Shown: piece after piece, positions 26,039 through 34,145 of the stretch | How positions within the stretch are numbered: position 1 is the stretch's first letter | How the letters are laid out: each line of letters begins with the position of its first letter | From: Exiguobacterium undae DSM 14481 | GTDB lineage: Bacteria; Bacillota; Bacilli; Exiguobacteriales; Exiguobacteriaceae | DNA: 64,000 nt | Assembly: GCF_000620805.1 (NCBI RefSeq) | Contig: NZ_KK211187.1 | Span: 2,481,389-2,545,388 of the forward strand | Direction: 5' to 3' | Translations under genes and position numbers: made by a program | Notes under the pieces: model-generated | The model's input: the letters and a program-made list of their open reading frames with translations, nothing else | Database searches by the model: none | What the model was told of the DNA's origin: nothing

Positions 26039-26968
26039 TCAACTCCGCTTTTGAAACCAAACCGGAAGATAGGTCGAAACCAAAATACCGGCGACGACAA
26101 ACAATAAACCGATAAACGCCTGGGGTGGAATCGATTCGCCGAGAATCAGCGCCGACAACGTCACACCGAAAATCGGGACAAAAAACATGAACAAAGAAAC
26201 ACGACTGACTGGATTATATTTCATCAGCAAGTTCCATAATGTGAAACCGGTCGCTGACAAAAATGCCAAATACAGCAGCATCCATGCCGACGTACTCGTG
26301 AAGGTAAACGGGAACCACTCCCCGTTCATTACCGCACCGACGATGAATAAGCCAATTGATCCAATGACCATCGCCCAACCGGTCATCGGCGCGACCGGAT
26401 AACTCGCTGAATATTCCTTTGCAACCAAATTCCCGAAAGCACCGGAAATCATCGCTAAAATCAGTAAAATCTCTCCGACGCCAAACGTTACACCAGCTGA
26501 CCCTTGCGGCCAGTTCGCCAGGATGACCCCTGTGAACCCTAAAAACAAAGCCAGGCCCTTAAATCGATTCAACCGGTCATCTTCATAACGGAAATGTGCG
26601 AGCAACATTTGAAAGAAGGAAGTAGATCCTGCGATGATCGATCCCTGCACCCCGGTCGACAATGAAAGGCCGATATAGAAGAAGACATATTGAAGAAAGG
26701 TCAGGAAGAAACCCAGACGGCTGTAAGCAAGCGTCCGATTTTTTAACGTGATGGGTTGTTTAAACACCAACACACTGACAATCAGCAATAAGACACCAGC
26801 TAAAAAGAAGCGGTAACTCGCAAACAAGAGTTGCTCCCCGTATTCTGTCGAGGCGATTGCGAGCAAATCATAACTTTTTTTGATGAAGGGAAAGGCACTT
26901 CCCCAGAGGAAGGTCGTCACTAATGCGAGGGCAACCATACCAAATCGATCGGTCAATATTTTTTTCAT
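26039..26968 (-). CDS. EamA/DMT-family transporter
   Basis: This 309-residue protein has ten TM helices in two EamA repeats, with WGSAFPFIKKS in the first helix and LAFLSATGFTLWNLLMKYNPVSR and PIFGVTLSALILGE in the second repeat. It is an inner-membrane metabolite or drug exporter of unknown substrate. The start at 26968 has AAAGGA ten bases upstream; the longer frame adds only a hydrophilic stretch without its own SD. Its promoter region contains a Per-box-like and a Fur-box-like palindrome shared with the divergent zosA, so metal or peroxide control is possible. Confidence 0.82.
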   Translation of the reverse strand: MKKILTDRFGMVALALVTTFLWGSAFPFIKKSYDLLAIASTEYGEQLLFASYRFFLAGVLLLIVSVLVFKQPITLKNRTLAYSRLGFFLTFLQYVFFYIGLSLSTGVQGSIIAGSTSFFQMLLAHFRYEDDRLNRFKGLALFLGFTGVILANWPQGSAGVTFGVGEILLILAMISGAFGNLVAKEYSASYPVAPMTGWAMVIGSIGLFIVGAVMNGEWFPFTFTSTSAWMLLYLAFLSATGFTLWNLLMKYNPVSRVSLFMFFVPIFGVTLSALILGESIPPQAFIGLLFVVAGILVSTYLPVWFQKRS

Positions 26969-27026
26969 TTTTGCTGTTTCCTTTCCTGTTCCTTTTTGCT
27001 TGGGCATGGTATAGTTAGTCTACAGA

Positions 27027-27041
27027 TAATAATTATTATAA
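27027..27041. promoter_or_regulatory. Per-box-like operator between eamA and zosA
   Basis: TAATAATTATTATAA matches the Per box TTATAATNATTATAA at 13 of 14 defined positions and lies in the divergent region. B. subtilis zosA is a known PerR target. Confidence 0.65.
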
Positions 27042-27052
27042 TCTAGCGACAA

Positions 27053-27067
27053 TGAAACTCATTATCA
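27053..27067. promoter_or_regulatory. Fur-box-like operator upstream of zosA
   Basis: TGAAACTCATTATCA matches the Fur-type TGATAATNATTATCA at 12 of 14 defined positions. It lies 11 bases from the Per-like box, so Fur-family repressors could share this promoter region. Confidence 0.45.
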
Positions 27068-27106
27068 TTGATGAGGAAACGTTGGTAATAAACATTCTCA
27101 TTGTTT

Positions 27107-27115
27107 TGATATAGT
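27107..27115 (+). promoter_or_regulatory. Extended -10 promoter element for zosA
   Basis: TGATATAGT is a TGn-extended -10 box 39 bases before the zosA start. No good -35 box is seen. Confidence 0.4.
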
Positions 27116-27154
27116 GATTTCATTTCTCATTTAGAACTTGAAAGGAGTTTTTAT

Positions 27155-29104
27155 ATGACTACCTCTACTACTACCGATATCCAGCAACGATCTGCTGTTC
27201 GTCATGCTTGGGAAGAACATCACGAATTGATTTTAGCACTCTTTAGCGGAATATTGATTTTAATTGCTTACACCCTCGAAAAAGTAAGTGTACCCGCTGC
27301 GGCGTATGTCACGCTTTATCTTTCTGCTTACGTCATCGGCGGATATGCGAAAGCAAAAGAGGGATTAACCGAAACCTATCAGGATAAAACGCTGAACGTC
27401 GAATTGTTGATGATTTTAGCCGCGATTGGGGCAGCCGCCATCGGTTACTGGATGGAAGGCGCAATCTTAATTTTCATCTTCGCCCTGTCCGGCGCCCTCG
27501 AGACTTACACAATGAACAAAAATGAACGTGCTCTTCAAAGTTTAATGTCATTGCAACCGGAAGAAGCAACCCGGTTAAATGCCGACGGTAAACTCGAAGT
27601 GGTTGGTCTTGAACAATTGTCGGTCGGAAATATCGTCTATGTCCGCCCGGGTGAACGCATCCCGGTCGACGGCACGATCATCCGCGGTCAAGCCGCGATT
27701 GAAGAAGCCTCGATCACCGGCGAATCCATTCCGGTGGAAAAACAAACCGGTGATACGGTCTACAATTCAACGGTCAATATGAACGGTGTCTTGACGATTG
27801 AGATGACAAAAGCGGCAGATGAATCGTTGTTCCAAAAAATCATCCATATGGTACAAAATGCACAAAGCGAACAGTCACCCTCCGCCCAGTTCATTGAACG
27901 GTTTGAAAGTCGTTACGTCAAAATTGTCTTACTCGTCGTCGCGTTGATGATGGTCGTTCCCCCCTATGTCGTCGGGTGGTCGTTTGAGACAAGCATCTAC
28001 CGGGCAATGATTTTACTTGTCGTAGCTTCGCCTTGTGCCCTTGTCGCTTCCATCACTCCAGCCGCCTTATCTGCCATCGCTGCTTCTGCCCGTAACGGTG
28101 TCTTGTTCAAAGGTGGGGCGCACATCGAGACGCTTGGTCAAGTCGATACGATCGTCTTTGATAAAACGGGGACACTTACGACAGGCAAACCGATCGTGAC
28201 AGAAAGCCATTACGCTGACGGAATCGATTCCGTCACTTTAAAACAAGCCGTCGCATCGATTGAAGCCCAATCCAACCATCCGTTGGCACAAGCGATCGTG
28301 ACCCATTTAAAAGCCGATGTCATCGAACCTTCCGCCTTCAAGGACGTTACAGGGTTCGGGATTGAAGCGACTGTATCCGGCACCACCTACCGAATCGGTA
28401 AATATGCTTTCCACGAAGGATTACATGATCCGTTTGCTTCCATGGAACAGTCTTTAAAAGAGCAAGGCAACACGATGGTCTACGTCAGCAACGGGGAATC
28501 GATCATCGCCCTGTATGCCTTACGGGATACGATTCGTCCGGAAGCGAAGGCAGCCATCTCTTCCCTCAATTCACTCGGCATCACGACGATCATGTTGACG
28601 GGAGACAATCCGGTCACTGCTGCTGCCATCGCCAAAGAAGCCGGATTAAGCGATTACGTCGCAGAATGTCTGCCGGAAGATAAAGTCCGTTACATCAAGC
28701 AATATCAAACAGACGGAAAAACAGTCGCGATGGTTGGGGACGGCATCAATGATGCCCCTGCCTTGGCACTTGCTCACGTCGGAATTGCAATGGGTGAAGG
28801 AACAGATGCAGCACTCGAGACGGCAGACGTCGTGCTGATGAAAAACGATTTAGGTCGTTTAGCATACGCTGTCAACAAAGCACGTAAGATGAACCGTGTC
28901 GTCAAACAGAACATCACGCTTGCCATCAGTGTCATCCTGCTGTTGATCATCTCGAATTTTTCACAGTTCCTGATCATGCCGTTTGCTGTCGTAGGTCATG
29001 AAGGATCGACGATTTTAGTCATCCTCAACGGATTACGACTTTTACAAAAAGATACACCGCTTCAACACGCCCCTGCTTCGTTTTCCAAACAAGCAGCGGC
29101 TTAA
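27155..29104 (+). CDS. zosA: P1B-type metal ATPase, ZosA-like
   Basis: This 649-residue heavy-metal ATPase has actuator TGES (about residue 188), SPC at residues 292-294 in the membrane metal site, phosphorylated D336 in DKTGTLT, and GDGINDAP. GHEGST in the last TM pair, together with SPC in place of CPC, marks the P1B-4 Zn/Co/Fe group. There is no N-terminal CxxC domain. B. subtilis ZosA (YkvW) is the PerR-controlled zinc-uptake ATPase and is the best match. P1B-4 relatives such as PfeT export iron, so the transport direction needs testing. The SD is AAAGGAG, seven bases before ATG. Confidence 0.85.
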   Translation: MTTSTTTDIQQRSAVRHAWEEHHELILALFSGILILIAYTLEKVSVPAAAYVTLYLSAYVIGGYAKAKEGLTETYQDKTLNVELLMILAAIGAAAIGYWMEGAILIFIFALSGALETYTMNKNERALQSLMSLQPEEATRLNADGKLEVVGLEQLSVGNIVYVRPGERIPVDGTIIRGQAAIEEASITGESIPVEKQTGDTVYNSTVNMNGVLTIEMTKAADESLFQKIIHMVQNAQSEQSPSAQFIERFESRYVKIVLLVVALMMVVPPYVVGWSFETSIYRAMILLVVASPCALVASITPAALSAIAASARNGVLFKGGAHIETLGQVDTIVFDKTGTLTTGKPIVTESHYADGIDSVTLKQAVASIEAQSNHPLAQAIVTHLKADVIEPSAFKDVTGFGIEATVSGTTYRIGKYAFHEGLHDPFASMEQSLKEQGNTMVYVSNGESIIALYALRDTIRPEAKAAISSLNSLGITTIMLTGDNPVTAAAIAKEAGLSDYVAECLPEDKVRYIKQYQTDGKTVAMVGDGINDAPALALAHVGIAMGEGTDAALETADVVLMKNDLGRLAYAVNKARKMNRVVKQNITLAISVILLLIISNFSQFLIMPFAVVGHEGSTILVILNGLRLLQKDTPLQHAPASFSKQAAA

Positions 29105-29152
29105 TACAAAAAAGCATCCGCCATCGATAAACCGATGGCGGATGCTTTTTTG
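29105..29152. terminator. Bidirectional terminator, zosA and brkB-like gene
   Basis: AAAAGCATCCGCCATCG and CGATGGCGGATGCTTTT form a 17-base-pair stem with a T run on the plus strand. Confidence 0.93.
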
Positions 29153-29174
29153 TGAGCAGTCGTTGAAGCGTCTC

Positions 29175-30083
29175 TTAACCAAACGTATTGGTCGGAATCG
29201 AATCCAGATCCGCTTGTTCTTTTAGACGTTTTTCTTCCATCTTTTTCGGATCCGCCTTTTTCATGAAACGTTCCCACGAAGCATTCAGCTCCGAACCCAG
29301 TAAGATGATCAATCCGGTAAAGTATAACCACAATAAGACGATGACGACACTACCAAGTGATCCGTACGTCTGATTGTAATTGGAGAAGTTCGATACGTAA
29401 AAACCAAAACCGACTGATAAGAGCTGCCAGACGATAACGCCAAACACGGCACCAGGAATCGCTTGTTTAAAGGTAATCGGTCGTTTAGGTGCGACCCGGT
29501 AAAAGATTGAGAGGATAAAAATCAACAAGATGGTTGAAATCGTATACCGTAACACGGTCAACAGGATTTTCTGTCCCATATCGATCGGGAGAACAAAATT
29601 CGCCAGATAACTGATGATTGGTCCGCCCAAAACGTTTAACACGATCAGTAACAACATCCCGATTCCGAGAATGATCGTTAACACCAAAGCAATTCCTCGC
29701 GCTGCGACAAATCCACGTGGTGAAAAATCTCCGTAAGCATGGTTTGCTGTCGTAATCAGACGATCTACCCCTTTAGAAGCCGACCAGATGGCAAGGATTG
29801 CCCCGATTGACAAGAGACCTCCCTGCGGCTCTTTGATCGCTTGGAAGATGACATCCGTAAAGGTGTTGACCGATCCACCCGGTGCCAGATCACGAATTTG
29901 TGATTCAAGCGTCTGTTGATCAATGTCAAAGAAAGATAATACCGAAATAACAAAAATGATACCTGGAAAAATGGATAAGAACCAGTAGTATGCCAACGTA
30001 CCTGCATAATCCGTAATGTTGTGATCAGACATGCGTTGCTTTAAATTAAGTACCAAACCTTTAGTGTCCCGCGTATGCGCCAT
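29175..30083 (-). CDS. YihY/BrkB-family (UPF0761) membrane protein
   Basis: This 302-residue membrane protein resembles YfkH and YihY. It has about six TM helices and the conserved DYAGTLAYYWFLSIFPGIIF, IWSASKGVDRLI, and YGSLGSVVIVLLWLYFTGLIILLGSELNASW segments. The biochemical function is unknown. The start at 30083 has AAGGAG eight bases upstream; the ATG two codons earlier is too near. It is downstream of the Nudix gene but a terminator separates them. Confidence 0.82.
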   Translation of the reverse strand: MAHTRDTKGLVLNLKQRMSDHNITDYAGTLAYYWFLSIFPGIIFVISVLSFFDIDQQTLESQIRDLAPGGSVNTFTDVIFQAIKEPQGGLLSIGAILAIWSASKGVDRLITTANHAYGDFSPRGFVAARGIALVLTIILGIGMLLLIVLNVLGGPIISYLANFVLPIDMGQKILLTVLRYTISTILLIFILSIFYRVAPKRPITFKQAIPGAVFGVIVWQLLSVGFGFYVSNFSNYNQTYGSLGSVVIVLLWLYFTGLIILLGSELNASWERFMKKADPKKMEEKRLKEQADLDSIPTNTFG

Positions 30084-30100
30084 CGTCATCTCTCCTTCAT

Positions 30101-30128
30101 AAAAAAGAGGCAGTCCAGGACCACCTCA
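30101..30128 (-). terminator. Terminator between the Nudix and BrkB-like genes
   Basis: On the minus strand GAGG-TG-GTCC and GGAC-TG-CCTC pair with an internal mismatch and are followed by six T. Confidence 0.75.
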
Positions 30129-30170
30129 TTGTCTTAATATACTTTTTCCCTGTTTGTTTTAACTAAAACC

Positions 30171-30596
30171 TCAATTATCCTCCAGCTGGATGTCGTAAAA
30201 CCGTTCCGTCATAGCCGTCAATTCCCGGACGAGTGTTGCCGGTCGAACCGGTAAATCCGACAATTCCTGCCGGCTGATCCAGAGCGGTGTATAACCGGAA
30301 GAATCATCCTCAAACTCTTCACCTGTTCCGGTCCCGAATACGCCGCCTGTCATCGTCGCCCAGTAATACGGATTATCGAGTCCGTTAAACTTTACGACCG
30401 CCGCGATTCCTTCGAGTTGGACATCCACTCCCAACTCTTCATGCGCTTCCCGAATCGCGGTTTCTTCGAGCGTCGCGCCCGTCTCTACCCCGCCACCGGG
30501 AAACACGTAGTAGGTTTGACCGGGTTTATCGCGGCGAATCAAGGCGACTTCATCCGCTTCATTGATTAAGATAATGGCACTTCGTTGAATTGGCAT
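30171..30596 (-). CDS. Nudix hydrolase
   Basis: This 141-residue enzyme carries the Nudix box GGGVETGATLEETAIREAHEELGV, which binds the metal and hydrolyses nucleoside-diphosphate-linked compounds. Nothing in it identifies the substrate. The start is ATG 30596, with GAGGGGAG eight bases upstream. It overlaps nothing and is 34 bases after the PfkB gene, so the pair is probably one operon (a sugar kinase and a housecleaning hydrolase). Confidence 0.85.
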   Translation of the reverse strand: MPIQRSAIILINEADEVALIRRDKPGQTYYVFPGGGVETGATLEETAIREAHEELGVDVQLEGIAAVVKFNGLDNPYYWATMTGGVFGTGTGEEFEDDSSGYTPLWISRQELSDLPVRPATLVRELTAMTERFYDIQLEDN

Positions 30597-30630
30597 TGCG
30601 TTGTCTCCCCTCACCTGATGATTTGAGGAC

Positions 30631-31542
30631 TCAACGAATCGTCTCCAGCATTTCAGGAATCAATCCATTTTCCGTCGATGCAATGACTTGTGCGGCAACC
30701 TTCATACCGAGCTTTAAGGCGTCCTCTGCTTGTTTCGAGTCCGTCAGTTCGGAGAGTACAGCGGAAAAGAACGAATCCCCCGCACCTGTTGAGTCCACTA
30801 CTTTCACTTTTTTTGTTCCGACATGTCCCGACGTCGCCGTGCGGCGATCGACGTAAACGGCACCGAGTTCGCTCATCGTGACGACCGTAAACGGAGCTCC
30901 TTTTTTCGCCAGTTCGTTTGCAACATGAATCGCATCCTCGACCGTCACAATCGACAAGTCAGATAAGATTTCGGCTTCTTCCCGGCTGCAGATGAATCCT
31001 GTGAATCCTTGCAGCAAATGCCGGTTTCGTTCGATGACGCTGAGGTGACCACATACGCCGTACAGCGGTAATTCCATTTTGCGACAGAGATGAATCAAAC
31101 GTTCGAGGACTGTAACGGATAAGTCCAAATCGATTGCCACCGCGTCTACCCCGTCCAAGGCATAGACCGATTGACGAAGAATCGCTTCTTCCAACAACTT
31201 GGCATCTGGTTGCTTCGAAATCGATGTTTGCAGATCTCCTTCGTTATCCATTACCGCAAGCCACATGCCCATACCATGGTCTTCCAGCATTTCTACATGA
31301 TCAACGTTTGCTCCGTATGATTTCAGTTCTTCGAGAACTCCTACACCAATCTGGTCGTTCGTAACCGTCGAGATAAAGCGAACATCATTTCCAAGGACAG
31401 CAAGATTCTGCGCCACATTCCGACCCGTACCACCGTTCGAAAAGCTGATGTCCCCGACGTTTTTGGCATCCTTATGCAAGGGAGCGAACGAAGTTCCTTT
31501 TATGTCGACGAATACTTTCCCGATTACCGCAATTTTATTCAT
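30631..31542 (-). CDS. PfkB-family carbohydrate or nucleoside kinase
   Basis: This 303-residue ribokinase-fold protein has the N-terminal GGTGRNVAQNLAVLG substrate motif. The C-terminal VVDSTGAGDSFFSAVLSEL is the PfkB signature with the catalytic Asp and ATP anion hole. Near the C-terminus is ASTENGL, which echoes pseudouridine kinases. That identity is tentative: ribokinase, adenosine kinase or fructokinase are alternatives. It is the first gene of the pfkB-nudix pair. Confidence 0.8.
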   Translation of the reverse strand: MNKIAVIGKVFVDIKGTSFAPLHKDAKNVGDISFSNGGTGRNVAQNLAVLGNDVRFISTVTNDQIGVGVLEELKSYGANVDHVEMLEDHGMGMWLAVMDNEGDLQTSISKQPDAKLLEEAILRQSVYALDGVDAVAIDLDLSVTVLERLIHLCRKMELPLYGVCGHLSVIERNRHLLQGFTGFICSREEAEILSDLSIVTVEDAIHVANELAKKGAPFTVVTMSELGAVYVDRRTATSGHVGTKKVKVVDSTGAGDSFFSAVLSELTDSKQAEDALKLGMKVAAQVIASTENGLIPEMLETIR

Positions 31543-31663
31543 TTCTGTTCCACCTCTAAAAAAATTTCATGAACCCTGATGCTACATGAACGTTTCAGGC
31601 ACATTGCTTCAATTATAGTAAAATTTCAAATGCGTTACAACCAATCGAATCAGACGATGAGCA

Positions 31664-31700
31664 CGAAAAAAACCTCTTTCCGTTTCAGGAAAAAGGTTTT
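31664..31700 (-). terminator. Terminator after menA
   Basis: On the minus strand AAACCTTTTTCC and GGAAAGAGGTTT pair imperfectly and are followed by a T run. Confidence 0.8.
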
Positions 31701-31711
31701 CGGAGTTTTCA

Positions 31712-32605
31712 TTATAAGTTGGAAATGGTTAAGCTGATTGCAAGCAACAGACCAAAAATCGTGTTGACCTTGCCCGTTTGCGCCATTCCCGGCATCAGTT
31801 CCTGCGGCGGTAAATCCCGCCAGAACAATTTTACGGCTTTGATCATCAACGGAATGCTTAAGAGAGCAAGCAATGCCCACCAGGTGACATTAAAGATCAT
31901 CACTGCAGCCATCAAGGACAGAACCGCAGCAGCGAAAAAGCCAATCAAGACGTAAACAGCTTTTTGGTGACCGACCAGACACGCAATCGTTTTTCTTCCA
32001 TTCACCTTGTCGTTATCCAAATCGCGGATGTTGTTTGCGAGTAAGATGGAACCGATCAAGATGGCGACCGGAATCGAGATGGCGACTGCTTCTGTCGGGA
32101 CATAACCGATTTGCAGATAGGCGGAAATCGCAATGATGACATATCCCATAAAGAAACCGGCGACGATTTCCCCAAACGGTGTATAGGCAATCGGTAACGG
32201 TCCTCCCGTATAAATATAGCCGACGAACATCGAAATGATGCCGATCAAGAGCAACCACCACGTGGTTTCCAGACAAAGATAAATCCCGAGTAAGGCGGAG
32301 ATGGCATACAGCGACAACGCGAATGCTAAAATCGTTCCCGGCTTAAATCCGTCCCGAACGATGGATCCTCCAATCCCGACTGACTCTTCCGTGTCGAGTC
32401 CACGTTTATAGTCATAATATTCATTAAATAAGTTCGTGGCAATCTGAATCAGCATCGACGCGATCAACATCGCAAAAAACAGATCCATGCGCAACGACTC
32501 GATTCGTGGTGCGACGATGGCTGTTCCGACAACGACGGGTACAAAACTCGCTGTCAGTGTATGCGGTCGTGTCATTCGCCAATATACAGCGATTGATTTA
32601 TTCAT
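31712..32605 (-). CDS. menA: 1,4-dihydroxy-2-naphthoate polyprenyltransferase MenA
   Basis: This 297-residue membrane prenyltransferase attaches the isoprenoid tail to dihydroxynaphthoate in menaquinone synthesis. It has about nine TM helices. The aspartate-rich motifs NLFNEYYDYKRGLDTEE (near residue 65) and NNIRDLDNDKVNGRKT (near residue 190) bind the Mg-diphosphate. The start at 32605 has AAAGGGG eight bases before it; the frame is open 43 codons upstream without support. A consensus promoter lies 24-54 bases upstream. It diverges from menF. Confidence 0.92.
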   Translation of the reverse strand: MNKSIAVYWRMTRPHTLTASFVPVVVGTAIVAPRIESLRMDLFFAMLIASMLIQIATNLFNEYYDYKRGLDTEESVGIGGSIVRDGFKPGTILAFALSLYAISALLGIYLCLETTWWLLLIGIISMFVGYIYTGGPLPIAYTPFGEIVAGFFMGYVIIAISAYLQIGYVPTEAVAISIPVAILIGSILLANNIRDLDNDKVNGRKTIACLVGHQKAVYVLIGFFAAAVLSLMAAVMIFNVTWWALLALLSIPLMIKAVKLFWRDLPPQELMPGMAQTGKVNTIFGLLLAISLTISNL

Positions 32606-32628
32606 ATAATAAACCCCTTTCCTGTCTA

Positions 32629-32658
32629 AGTGTATCGGGTTTCGTTTTTTACTGTCAA
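32629..32658 (-). promoter_or_regulatory. menA promoter
   Basis: On the minus strand TTGACA (32658-32653) and TACACT (32634-32629) are 18 bases apart. Confidence 0.65.
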
Positions 32659-32708
32659 TGCTCAATCGGAGATAGCTTATTCCTTCTTTTTTTCGGGTAA
32701 AAAGTTTA

Positions 32709-32723
32709 CACTTAGAATAAGTG
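32709..32723. promoter_or_regulatory. Inverted repeat upstream of menF
   Basis: CACTTA-GAA-TAAGTG is a perfect 6-3-6 inverted repeat 34 bases before the menF start, inside a probable promoter with TTTACA at its left edge. It could be an operator; no protein is suggested. Confidence 0.35.
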
Positions 32724-32756
32724 AAACGTATCACAGTATCTATAGACTAGGGGGCA

Positions 32757-34145
32757 ATGAGCGGTATGGCTTACGCTCAACAAGAGCTTAAACAATGTAT
32801 TGAACAAGCCGTCGGTCATGCCAATGCATACCAACGAGCTATAATCGCCTCATATTCATGGCAAGTCGAGGCACAAGACGTCAGCACACTGACATTTGGG
32901 ACACAAGAACGTTTTTATTTTACGACACCGGATCGGTCCATGCGTGCAATTGGTTTTGGCATCGCACAACAGTTAAAGACTTCTGGACATGATCGTTTTT
33001 TACGGATGCAATCGAAGTGGGCGACCTTGAACCGGGATCATGTCGGGAACGATTTATTTGCCTTTTGCGGATTTTCGTTCGCTGAACTGAAGCAACCGGA
33101 CTATCGTTGGTCTGCTTTCGGGGAAGCGTCGATGACGATTCCGAAATTTTTATATCTGGAACAAGACGGGCATACGACCGTAACGATTTTCGCGTTTGTC
33201 GAACCGCAGTCTAACGCGGAAAAGATTCTGAATCAATTGGCCGTCGAATATGCGGAGTTGCATACACCGAAATCTAGCCAGTTTGTTACACGCATTCGTT
33301 TGACCCGTGACGGAAACGATGCGTTCGAAGCGTCTTTCCATCAAGCGACACAACTGTTAAAAACGACCTTAAAAAAGATCGTGTTAGCCCGGGAAGTCGT
33401 TTATGAATTAGATCAACCCGTCGATCTGGCCGGACTTGTTCAAGAGCTTGAATCATCACAGCCCGGCAGCTATATCTTTTTCTTTCAGCCGACACTGGAA
33501 GAAGCCTTCCTTGGAGCCACGCCGGAACGTTTGATTCTAAAAACCGGTCAGGAAATCCAAACGGCGGCTGTTGCCGGTTCAGCTCCGCGCCACGAGTTGG
33601 AACAGACGGATTACGCGCTTGGACAAACGCTCTTACAGGACGATAAAAACCGCGTCGAACATGCGATTGTCGTTGATTCCATCGAACAGACGCTGCGCGG
33701 ACTTTCGACGCGATTCGAAAAACCCGAGCAACCGATGTTGTTGAAAAACCGCCATATCCAACATCTGTATACGCCGATTACTGCCACCCTTTCACCTGAA
33801 GTCAGTCTGTTTCAGCTGATTGAAAAACTTCATCCGACTCCTGCCTTGGGCGGCGAGCCGAAAGAAGCAGCTGTTGCGGCAATCCGGGACATCGAGACGT
33901 TTGAGCGCGGATGGTACGGTTCACCGGTTGGTTGGATGGACGGTGCGGAAAACGGTGAGTTCATCGTTGCGATTCGGTCGGGTCTGTTTACGGACCGCTC
34001 TGCTGTTTTGTACGCCGGTTGCGGCCTTGTCGAAGGGTCACGCCTGCAGAGTGAACTCGAAGAAACCGGAACAAAATTATCCCCAATGCTGCAAGCACTT
34101 TCGCAACTCTGTACCATAGAAAAGGATGATGTTTATGTTGACTAA
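32757..34145 (+). CDS. menF: Isochorismate synthase MenF
   Basis: This 462-residue chorismate-utilising enzyme converts chorismate to isochorismate, the first menaquinone step. It has the anthranilate synthase-like fold with KIVLAREVVYEL, SYIFFFQPTLEEAFLGATPERLI, KLHPTPALGGEPKEAA and RGWYGSPVGWMD. The C-terminal FIVAIRSGL and AGCGLVEGS complete the active site. The start is uncertain. ATG 32757 is two bases after GGGGG and ATG 32766 is eleven bases away. The longer form is listed. Its 3' end overlaps menD by 11 bases. Confidence 0.9.
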   Translation: MSGMAYAQQELKQCIEQAVGHANAYQRAIIASYSWQVEAQDVSTLTFGTQERFYFTTPDRSMRAIGFGIAQQLKTSGHDRFLRMQSKWATLNRDHVGNDLFAFCGFSFAELKQPDYRWSAFGEASMTIPKFLYLEQDGHTTVTIFAFVEPQSNAEKILNQLAVEYAELHTPKSSQFVTRIRLTRDGNDAFEASFHQATQLLKTTLKKIVLAREVVYELDQPVDLAGLVQELESSQPGSYIFFFQPTLEEAFLGATPERLILKTGQEIQTAAVAGSAPRHELEQTDYALGQTLLQDDKNRVEHAIVVDSIEQTLRGLSTRFEKPEQPMLLKNRHIQHLYTPITATLSPEVSLFQLIEKLHPTPALGGEPKEAAVAAIRDIETFERGWYGSPVGWMDGAENGEFIVAIRSGLFTDRSAVLYAGCGLVEGSRLQSELEETGTKLSPMLQALSQLCTIEKDDVYVD

